7,480 bases of DNA from JBAZOJ01 sp041648755 (GTDB lineage Bacteria > Planctomycetota > B143-G9): assembly GCA_041648755.1 (NCBI GenBank), contig JBAZOJ010000180.1, forward strand, positions 1-7,480, in the 5' to 3' direction. Within the stretch, counting starts at the first letter, position 1. Each line of letters opens with the position of its first letter. Under the pieces are notes generated by a model. The model made no database searches, was not told the DNA's origin, and was given only the letters and a program-made list of their open reading frames with translations. The position numbers and the translations under genes are program-made. Below, piece after piece: positions 1 through 4,870 of this stretch.

Positions 1-2
1 TA

Positions 3-9
3 AAGGAGA
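3..9 (+). promoter_or_regulatory. Ribosome-binding site of gene 1
   Basis: An AAGGAGA Shine-Dalgarno core ends about 7 nt before the GTG at 17. It supports that GTG as the real start, and no upstream in-frame alternative fits in the window. The TAA at 1-3 partly overlaps this site and could be the stop of an upstream gene in the same operon, but too little sequence is present to say so. No promoter is visible in the 16 bases before the gene. Confidence 0.75.
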
Positions 10-16
10 AAGACCT

Positions 17-1693
17 GTGCGGATTCATCACCTCAAGATCGAGAACTTTCGCGGTATCAGGCACCTTGACTGGAAGCCAGAAGGGAGCGTGATCTGTCTT
101 ATTGGCCCAGGGGACTCCACCAAGACCACGGTCATTGAGGCCATCGACTTGGTGCTCTCACCGCGATGGGAAATTGGCTTCGACGATTCCGATTTCTACG
201 CTGGCGATACGGACTCGAGCATTGTCATCACTGCGACGGTCGGTGAGCTCCCGGACGCACTGCTCGCAGATAACAAGTTCGGCTTGGACATTCGCGGTTG
301 GAGCGGCACCCAAGGGATCCACGATGAACCGGAAGATGAAGATGACAAAGTTCTGACTATAGAACTGACCGTAGACTCCTCCCTTGAGCCAGAATGGACC
401 GTCATCAATGATCGGAATCCCGATGGCCGCAGGATCTCACACCGCGACAGACAACTCCTCGGCGTGCTCAAACTAGGCCAATACGTGGACCGGCACTTCA
501 CTTGGGGATCTGGAACCGACCTTCTCAGGCTTACTGGCGAACCGGCAGATCTTCGGGGTCTCTTGGCTGAAGCTGGACGAGCAGCTCGAGCAGCCATCAC
601 GCCAGAGAATGTCCCACTGCTGGAAGCTGGCGCCACGAAGGCAGAGAGACTTGCGGGAGACTTCGGAGTGGTGCCCAAGGAGCGTTACCAACCCGGCCTT
701 GACATACAACGAGTAAACATCGGTCAGGGCGTAATCGCGCTTCATGACGGGAACGTACCATTGCGAAGAGCAGGGATGGGGACAAAGCGACTTCTCGCTT
801 TGGCGCTGCAAAGAGAGGCGGCCAGGGATGGAGGCATTGTGCTGGTCGATGAAGCCGAAAATGGCTTGGAGCCCCATCGGGTTCGAGCACTCGTGCGGAA
901 ACTTCGTCCTGAGGAAGGCAGAGGACAAGTCATCATGACATCACATTCCCCTGTCGTAATCGGAGAGCTTCCAGCTTCTTGTCTGAGAATAATGAGATCC
1001 AACGTCGGCGAGACCACAGTATCAGATGTTTCTGCATCTATGCAGGACATTGTTCGGGCAGCATCAGAGGCGCTTTTGGGCCGTAAAGTCATCGTTTGTG
1101 AAGGCAAGACAGAGGTCGGCTTCTGCCGCGCATTCGACCGATTCTGGACAAATGCGGGCAAAGAGGCATTTGCGTATATGGGGGTAGTTCCTGTTGCCTG
1201 CGAAGGCTCCACGGCATCCTCGCGCGCCGTGGCTATCCGCAAGCTCGGTTACAGTGTTTGCTACCTCGGAGATTCTGACCGCGAAATCACTCCAACAGCG
1301 GAAACCATGCGAGCCGCGGGAATAAAGGTGCTCGTCTGGGCAGATAGGTTGTCAATCGAAGGTCGAGTGGCCGTGGATCTTCCTTGGCAAGAGCTGCTGG
1401 AGATCGTCTCCCTTGCTTTCGCGGAGCCCGGGGAGGAGAGCGCGCGGGCTTCACTCGCTCATCAGCTTGGCGAGCATCCGGATCTCGCTCATAGCGACTT
1501 TCGCTCTTGGCATGATTCTCCCGAATTGCGCAATGCGATCGGAAGGGCCGCCAAGGAAAAAGGCTGGTTCAAACGAATAGGCTCTGGCGAGAAAATGGGT
1601 GATATTGTCTGTCGTTGCATCCAGACCATCCCTGCAACGGATCTAGCGCGTAACATGGAAGAACTCCGACTGTGGATTGATGCAAATGACTGA
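17..1693 (+). CDS. OLD-family ATPase/TOPRIM nuclease, Gabija GajA-like
   Basis: Predicted ATP-regulated DNA nuclease of the overcoming-lysogenization-defect (OLD) family, 558 aa, close to the roughly 580 aa of GajA. The N-terminus has the RecF/SMC-like opening K-I-x-N-F-R-G, then a P-loop at residues 30-38 (GPGDSTKTT). A signature-like GMGTKR lies at 253-258, Walker B VLVDE with D278/E279, and a switch-histidine motif TSH at 308-310. The TOPRIM domain follows from about 356: E362 in VCEGKTE, E396-G-S, and D419-x-D421 in LGDSD; D454 may be a further metal ligand. Start is GTG with a good SD. The 3' end overlaps the helicase gene by 8 bp, the layout of class 2 OLD + UvrD pairs such as Gabija. 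In Gabija the ATPase domain senses nucleotides and the TOPRIM domain cuts DNA; that role here is inferred. Odd: the last P-loop glycine is Thr (T35). RecF and SMC are excluded by the TOPRIM domain and the lack of long coiled coils. Confidence 0.9.
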   Translation: MRIHHLKIENFRGIRHLDWKPEGSVICLIGPGDSTKTTVIEAIDLVLSPRWEIGFDDSDFYAGDTDSSIVITATVGELPDALLADNKFGLDIRGWSGTQGIHDEPEDEDDKVLTIELTVDSSLEPEWTVINDRNPDGRRISHRDRQLLGVLKLGQYVDRHFTWGSGTDLLRLTGEPADLRGLLAEAGRAARAAITPENVPLLEAGATKAERLAGDFGVVPKERYQPGLDIQRVNIGQGVIALHDGNVPLRRAGMGTKRLLALALQREAARDGGIVLVDEAENGLEPHRVRALVRKLRPEEGRGQVIMTSHSPVVIGELPASCLRIMRSNVGETTVSDVSASMQDIVRAASEALLGRKVIVCEGKTEVGFCRAFDRFWTNAGKEAFAYMGVVPVACEGSTASSRAVAIRKLGYSVCYLGDSDREITPTAETMRAAGIKVLVWADRLSIEGRVAVDLPWQELLEIVSLAFAEPGEESARASLAHQLGEHPDLAHSDFRSWHDSPELRNAIGRAAKEKGWFKRIGSGEKMGDIVCRCIQTIPATDLARNMEELRLWIDAND

Positions 1694-3116
1694 TGCTGCC
1701 GAACTTGCAGCCGCGCCGCGTGCTTTTGTGGCTGCCGCAGCAGGTTGCGGGAAGACACATCTTATTTCCGAGGCAGTCTGTCGTTTTGGAACTCGCAGAG
1801 ACCTTGTACTCACTCACACTCATGCTGGGGTTCAGGCGCTTCGCAACAAGATACAACGCATAGAGAATCGAGTCGCAGAGGTTGCAGTTGAAACGATAGC
1901 CGCTTGGGCTCTCCGGTATGCGTCTGCGTTCCCGAAAACTTCCGGTTTGCAGACTCAGCAGCCTAAGACAAATCTGGAATGGAATTGCGTCTACGCCGCA
2001 GCCCGGAAGATTCTACTCGTGAAGCATGTCCGAGACGTTCTAAAGGCTTCCTATTCGGGCGTTTATGTCGATGAATACCAAGATTGCTCGACAGAACAGC
2101 ACGCTCTTCTGCTTGCTCTAGCCGACGCTATACCTACTCGGCTCCTTGGGGATCCGCTCCAGGGAATTTTCGATTTCGGCCAGAATCGGCCTGTCAACTG
2201 GGAATTGGATGTTTGTGCAAACTTTGCCGAGTTGTCCCCTATCACTCGACCGTGGCGATGGGAGACGAAGAATCCTCAACTTGGCCAATGGCTGGCGTCT
2301 GCACGCCAGGCTCTTTTGCGGGGGCACCCCATCCACCTTGATTATCCTGTGCGCTGGGTTAGATTGTTGAGCGCCAATCCGATTGGATGCCAGGTTTCAG
2401 AATGTGTGGGAATAGCGCGAAGAGAACCAGGCTCTGTGGTGGCCATCCATAATGTTGCGAACCAAGTACACTACCTGGCAGGCCGACTCCTAGGCTTCTA
2501 TCAGTGCGCTGAGCCCATTGAGTTAGAGGACCTCTTTCAGAACGGCATGCTTATCGAGACATCACATGGCCCTGCACGCGCAGCAGCAGTCATCGACTTT
2601 GCCGAAAAATGTATGACTCGCGTTGGTCCAGCTCTCCGCCAAGCCTGCAATGCATATCGACTCGGTGATATCCCCCGAACCAGAGCAGGTCTGCTTGCTG
2701 ATGTGCATGGAGCTCTCCGGCGGGTCGCGGAGGATGATTCCCTGTCCACGGTCATCGACGCATTGACAGTGCTTCGGCATTTCCCAAACGCGATCATGTA
2801 TCGACGGGAACTCTTCAACGAGATGGTTCGCGGGCTGCGAGCTTCCATCTTAGGTAGCAACGTGTCCCTTCAAGATTCCCTTTGGATTATTCGGAACCGT
2901 TCCCGATTCTCCGGCAGGCGTGTGGCGCGTTGCGTGGTTGGAACAACACTTCTCGTAAAGGGCCTTGAGTTCGATCATGCAATAATCCTGAATGCCGAGG
3001 ATATGGACCTCAACGACCTCTACGTCGCTTTGACACGAGGATCTCGGTCACTAACCGTTTTCTCCAGCGCGCAGACACTTACGCCCATGCAAAGGCGAAA
3101 TAGGGGTACAGCATAA
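1686..3116 (+). CDS. UvrD/Rep-like SF1 helicase, Gabija GajB-like
   Basis: Compact superfamily 1 helicase/ATPase, 476 aa from the ATG at 1686 (GajB is about 490 aa). Motifs in order: Walker A AAGCGKT at 18-24; motif Ia LTHTHAG at 42-48; Walker B VDEYQDC at 128-134; motif III LLGDPLQGIF at 153-162; a TRPWRW stretch at 188-193 where UvrD has motif IV; motif V LLVKGLEFD at 422-430; motif VI YVALTRG at 446-452 with the arginine finger R451. I see no Q-motif glutamine before the P-loop, and the protein is much shorter than UvrD (about 720 aa), so accessory domains must be reduced. The start at 1686 gives an ATGACTGA 8-bp overlap with the nuclease gene and suggests translational coupling; in-frame TTG 1677 and ATG 1680 are alternatives with no better SD. 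As the partner of gene 1 it probably senses or unwinds DNA ends for the nuclease complex, by analogy with Gabija. Confidence 0.88.
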   Translation: MTDAAELAAAPRAFVAAAAGCGKTHLISEAVCRFGTRRDLVLTHTHAGVQALRNKIQRIENRVAEVAVETIAAWALRYASAFPKTSGLQTQQPKTNLEWNCVYAAARKILLVKHVRDVLKASYSGVYVDEYQDCSTEQHALLLALADAIPTRLLGDPLQGIFDFGQNRPVNWELDVCANFAELSPITRPWRWETKNPQLGQWLASARQALLRGHPIHLDYPVRWVRLLSANPIGCQVSECVGIARREPGSVVAIHNVANQVHYLAGRLLGFYQCAEPIELEDLFQNGMLIETSHGPARAAAVIDFAEKCMTRVGPALRQACNAYRLGDIPRTRAGLLADVHGALRRVAEDDSLSTVIDALTVLRHFPNAIMYRRELFNEMVRGLRASILGSNVSLQDSLWIIRNRSRFSGRRVARCVVGTTLLVKGLEFDHAIILNAEDMDLNDLYVALTRGSRSLTVFSSAQTLTPMQRRNRGTA

Positions 3117-3155
3117 CCACCCATCACGGACAAACATCCGCCCTTTCCATTGCGC

Positions 3156-3165
3156 AGGAGGGAGG
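3156..3165 (+). promoter_or_regulatory. Strong ribosome-binding site of gene 3
   Basis: An AGGAGGGAGG run, an almost complete anti-16S match, lies 5 nt before the GTG at 3171. It decides the start: an upstream in-frame TTG at 3150 would place this SD inside the coding region. It is the strongest SD in the cassette, so gene 3 may be translated well independently of the two genes upstream. Confidence 0.85.
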
Positions 3166-3170
3166 TACTA

Positions 3171-3986
3171 GTGCTTGACACCTTCACCGATACTCAACTG
3201 GAGCGAATCTGCGCAGTGCTGGCGGCCACATCCACCGGTCTGACGGGATCAGAAATCGGCAAGTTGTTGCTTGACATGGGCATTAGCGATCCGGAGCCTA
3301 CCATTACAAAACGGCTGCGCCTTTATGAGGCTCTGAAGAACAGACAGCAGCAAGACCGGTGTGGCAACAATGTTGCCGCCTTTATCCAGCAGGCAATGGA
3401 TCCTGTTCGGTACACCGACCGTAGCGAGCAGTTCAATCGCTTGCGACAAGAACTGAATCGTGTCTTAGCCTTCTGTGGATATCTTGTTGGCGAGAATGGC
3501 AAGCTGCAGAAGCAGGTTGCTGTCCACACATTGACAGAGGCGGAAGAGCGGACTGATCGCCTGCGGGCTGAGCTTCAGCGTCGGGGTGTTCATGGGGATG
3601 TGCTGAAGTTCTGCCGAACGGAGTTGCTGCAGAACAACTACTTTCACGCCGTCTTTGAGGCCACTAAGAGCGTGGCGGACAAGATCAGGTCGCGAACGGG
3701 GCTTCCCGGGGACGGTGCAGAGCTTGTGGATCAAGCCTTCGGCTCTGGCAAGGCGGGTATGCCCTTCCTGGCTTTCAATATGCTGCAGACAGAAACCGAA
3801 CACAGCGAACATAGCGGACTGATGAACCTGATGAAAGGGATGTTCGGAGCTTTTCGAAACGTCACAGCTCACGCACCACGCATCTCTTGGACTATCTCAG
3901 AACAAGATGCTCTTGATCTATTGACCATCGCCTCTTTTCTTCACCGTCGATTGGACTCAGCGCACCGAACGACGAGGACAATGTGA
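3171..3986 (+). CDS. TIGR02391/Hypoth_Ymh family protein with HEPN-like RNxxxH motif
   Basis: 271 aa from GTG 3171. The N-terminal half (about 5-115) looks like a winged-helix-type region: the TDTQLERICAVLA helix, TGLTGSEIGKLL, then a charged KRLRLYEALKNRQQQDRCGN segment and a conserved-looking FIQQAMDPVRY. The C-terminal half (about 140-262) is typical of TIGR02391: NNYFHAVFEATKSVADKIR at 155-173, D187-Q-A-F, the PFLAFNMLQTETE block, then GAFRNVTAH and a final LLTIASFLHRRLD helix. R229-N-V-T-A-H234 fits the RX4H pattern of HEPN ribonucleases, many of which act in abortive infection and toxin systems; catalysis here is inferred. No transmembrane segment or signal peptide is seen. It lies 54 nt after the helicase with no visible promoter or terminator between, so it is probably co-transcribed. 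It could be a third component of the system or an independent neighbour; no function is proven for the family that I can cite. Confidence 0.8.
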   Translation: MLDTFTDTQLERICAVLAATSTGLTGSEIGKLLLDMGISDPEPTITKRLRLYEALKNRQQQDRCGNNVAAFIQQAMDPVRYTDRSEQFNRLRQELNRVLAFCGYLVGENGKLQKQVAVHTLTEAEERTDRLRAELQRRGVHGDVLKFCRTELLQNNYFHAVFEATKSVADKIRSRTGLPGDGAELVDQAFGSGKAGMPFLAFNMLQTETEHSEHSGLMNLMKGMFGAFRNVTAHAPRISWTISEQDALDLLTIASFLHRRLDSAHRTTRTM

Positions 3987-3996
3987 TCGCTCCGCT

Positions 3997-4012
3997 GACC
4001 GGAACCGACCGG
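3997..4012 (+). repeat. GACCGG direct repeat, 10-bp period
   Basis: GACCGG occurs at 3997-4002 and again at 4007-4012, just after the stop of gene 3. The CCGG cores also allow a weak 4-bp stem. It has no T-run and is not a convincing terminator; it may be chance in G+C-rich DNA. Confidence 0.3.
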
Positions 4013-4024
4013 CCTTTGCTGTAA

Positions 4025-4060
4025 ATGGAGTTGGAGGCAATTAGCTTGGAGGCCCAATGA
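4025..4060 (+). other. 11-codon mini-ORF overlapping gene 4 start
   Basis: An ATG at 4025 opens a short frame (MELEAISLEAQ) whose TGA at 4058-4060 overlaps the gene 4 start as ATGA. A TAA directly precedes it, so it is not the tail of a longer gene. There is no purine-rich SD upstream of 4025, which argues against real translation. If translated, it would couple to gene 4; otherwise it is a by-product of the duplicated SD-like octamer inside it. Confidence 0.2.
4031..4053 (+). repeat. Duplicated SD-like octamer TTGGAGGC
   Basis: TTGGAGGC occurs at 4031-4038 and 4046-4053, a 15-bp spacing. The second copy contains the GGAGG at 4048-4052 that sits 4 nt before the ATG at 4057 and is the ribosome-binding site of gene 4. 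The first copy is too far upstream for the same start and could act as a standby site. Confidence 0.55.
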
Positions 4061-4512
4061 ACCCCTATGCGGTCGAAAACGTAACCAAGATGAAGATCGT
4101 TCTCCCTCTGCCGAGGGCGGAGATATGGCAGCGCATCGCCACACCCGCAGGGCTCGCAAAGTGGTTGTGCGCGAGCTGCGAGGGCACGATCGAGCGCTAT
4201 CAGAGCATGGCATTCCACTGGCCCGATGAAGACGACAAGAACTTCATGGTGCTTGAAGTAGTGGAAGGAGTTTCGGTTGAGTTTGGCTGGTTCGACCGCT
4301 CGAAGGTCAAAATCATGCTCGAAGGGGATTCCCCGACGATACTGAACCTGAAGGTCACCTACACCCGGGACGACATGGGCAGGGATTGCCAGGCCGTGGA
4401 ACTGGGGCCTTGGGCATTCTGCCTGGCCAACCTGAAGTCGGGGCTACTGGGTGGGCCCGACCTTCGCACGAACGACCCGAAGTACCGGTGGCGGGAGAGC
4501 TATTTGGACTGA
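4057..4512 (+). CDS. SRPBCC/START-like (AHSA1-type) domain protein
   Basis: Small soluble protein of 151 aa with a single predicted SRPBCC (helix-grip, START/Bet v 1-like) fold. The N-terminal pattern LPLPRAEIWQRIATPAGLAKWL (16-37 region) matches the strand-plus-helix opening of AHSA1/START-like proteins, where 'W x x (I/L) x x P x G L x x W' is usual. The middle alternates hydrophobic strands (MAFHWP, VEFGWFD, LNLKVTYT), and the end has the long helix GPWAFCLANLKSGLL. Such folds enclose a hydrophobic cavity for small ligands or dock to a partner protein; no ligand can be named. ATG 4057 has GGAGG 4 nt upstream; the in-frame M12 is a less likely start. It lies 70 nt after the HEPN-like gene, in the same direction. 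Whether it belongs to the defence cassette or is an unrelated resident gene is open. Confidence 0.75.
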   Translation: MNPYAVENVTKMKIVLPLPRAEIWQRIATPAGLAKWLCASCEGTIERYQSMAFHWPDEDDKNFMVLEVVEGVSVEFGWFDRSKVKIMLEGDSPTILNLKVTYTRDDMGRDCQAVELGPWAFCLANLKSGLLGGPDLRTNDPKYRWRESYLD

Positions 4513-4565
4513 AGGTCGAGCATTGATGACCCTCCTTCGCCGCGCCTACTGAGGGCGAGATGCGT

Positions 4566-4579
4566 ATTGATGATTGATG
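4566..4579 (+). repeat. Tandem ATTGATG heptamer
   Basis: ATTGATG occurs back to back at 4566-4572 and 4573-4579, followed by a partial third unit (AATGA). A further copy lies at 4522-4528. The stretch supplies stop codons downstream of gene 4. No function is evident. Confidence 0.5.
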
Positions 4580-4622
4580 AATGAAAAGAAGACAAGCTAA
4601 CCGCGATTCCGAGTCGACGAAG

Positions 4623-4637
4623 CCCGTCCGTAGCGGG
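4623..4637 (+). other. Small hairpin CCCG/CGGG
   Basis: CCCG (4623-4626) pairs with CGGG (4634-4637) around a 7-nt loop, extendable by one G-T wobble. It has no following T-run, so it is not an intrinsic terminator. It may be part of a larger folded leader or a dispersed repeat. Confidence 0.3.
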
Positions 4638-4669
4638 TGAGTACTGTCGGCCAAGACCACACTATGCAA

Positions 4670-4687
4670 GCCCGGAGGCCGGAGGGC
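4670..4687 (+). other. GC-rich hairpin with internal GGAGG duplication
   Basis: GCCC (4670-4673) pairs with GGGC (4684-4687). Between them GGAGG occurs at 4674-4678 and 4681-4685 around CC. The stem is short and lacks a T-run. Nothing downstream would use these SD-like motifs, so their meaning is unclear. Confidence 0.3.
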
Positions 4688-4719
4688 GATCCAGAACAGA
4701 ACACCTTTCTCACGAGAAG

Positions 4720-4749
4720 TTGACACAATGGAGGCTCGGGCAGTATTCT
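4720..4749 (+). promoter_or_regulatory. Candidate sigma-70 promoter P1
   Basis: A perfect -35 hexamer TTGACA (4720-4725) is followed after 18 nt by TATTCT (4744-4749), 4 of 6 matches to the -10 consensus. It would start transcription near 4756, giving a leader of about 115 nt for gene 5. The left arm of the 4736-4762 dyad overlaps its -10 element. Confidence 0.5.
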
Positions 4750-4762
4750 CCTGATTGCCCGA
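4736..4762. promoter_or_regulatory. Inverted repeat, candidate operator
   Basis: TCGGGCAGT (4736-4744) is complementary to ATTGCCCGA (4754-4762), a 9-bp arm with one G-T pair, around a 9-nt centre. It is not followed by a T-run, so it is not a usual terminator. It covers the -10 of P1 and the -35 of P2. That placement suits an operator for a dimeric regulator of the pilus ATPase operon; this is inference. Confidence 0.4.
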
Positions 4763-4782
4763 AGGGATATTGCGGGTATAAT
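4755..4782 (+). promoter_or_regulatory. Candidate sigma-70 promoter P2
   Basis: TTGCCC (4755-4760), a 4 of 6 match to the -35 consensus, is followed after 16 nt by a perfect TATAAT (4777-4782). Transcription would begin near 4789, leaving about 80 nt of leader before gene 5. It is the best -10 in the region and the likeliest promoter for genes 5 and 6. Confidence 0.6.
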
Positions 4783-4836
4783 CTGAGGTATCCGGTTGTG
4801 GCCACCTATCTTTCTGAACGACCGGTGCTTGGAAAT

Positions 4837-4853
4837 GCGGCCTTTACGGCCGC
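4837..4853 (+). promoter_or_regulatory. 5'-UTR hairpin beside the gene 5 RBS
   Basis: GCGGCC (4837-4842) and GGCCGC (4848-4853) form a perfect 6-bp all-GC stem with a TTTAC loop. It ends only 2-3 nt before the SD, so in the mRNA it could stack against or limit access to the ribosome-binding site, or protect the leader. There is no T-run. Confidence 0.45.
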
Positions 4854-4855
4854 GC

Positions 4856-4864
4856 AGGGAAGGA
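4856..4864 (+). promoter_or_regulatory. Ribosome-binding site of gene 5
   Basis: AGGGAAGGA carries two SD-like cores. The AAGGA end lies 6 nt before ATG 4871 and supports that start. The AGGGA end lies 4 nt before an in-frame ATG at 4865, the main alternative. A TTG at 4796 is rejected because the SD and hairpin would then lie inside the coding sequence. Confidence 0.7.
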
Positions 4865-4870
4865 ATGTTG

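Larger units (their letters stand above)
4513..4870. other. Long intergenic region with structured and promoter-like elements
   Basis: These 358 bases hold no credible gene. Open frames on both strands lack SD sites and recognisable domains. What it holds, in order: an ATTGATG heptamer at 4522-4528 and a tandem pair at 4566-4579; a weak CCCTC/GAGGG pairing near 4531-4555 without a T-run; small hairpins at 4623-4637 and 4670-4687; two candidate promoters; a dyad at 4736-4762; and a hairpin at 4837-4853 next to the gene 5 SD. The part at about 4600-4700 has no assigned role. It could be a dispersed intergenic repeat or a leader RNA, which one window cannot tell. Confidence 0.6.

Noticed and set aside
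196..1242. Several antisense open frames of 97-166 codons opposite gene 1
   Set aside because: They have Ser/Arg/Pro-rich, low-complexity translations, no SD sites and no domains; they mirror the codon use of the + strand gene.
3150..3170. TTG at 3150 as the start of gene 3
   Set aside because: The strong SD at 3156-3165 would lie inside the gene, whereas GTG 3171 has ideal spacing.
4595..4700. c-di-GMP (GEMM) riboswitch upstream of the pilus gene
   Set aside because: The conserved GEMM core sequences were not found, and the block lies upstream of the candidate promoters.
4736..4762. The inverted repeat as an intrinsic terminator of gene 4
   Set aside because: There is no T-run after the stem and it lies over 220 nt past the gene, inside promoter-like sequence.
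4796..4870. TTG at 4796 as the start of gene 5
   Set aside because: It lies just after the TATAAT with no SD, and the extra 25 residues are not like PilB N-termini; ATG 4871 has a good SD.
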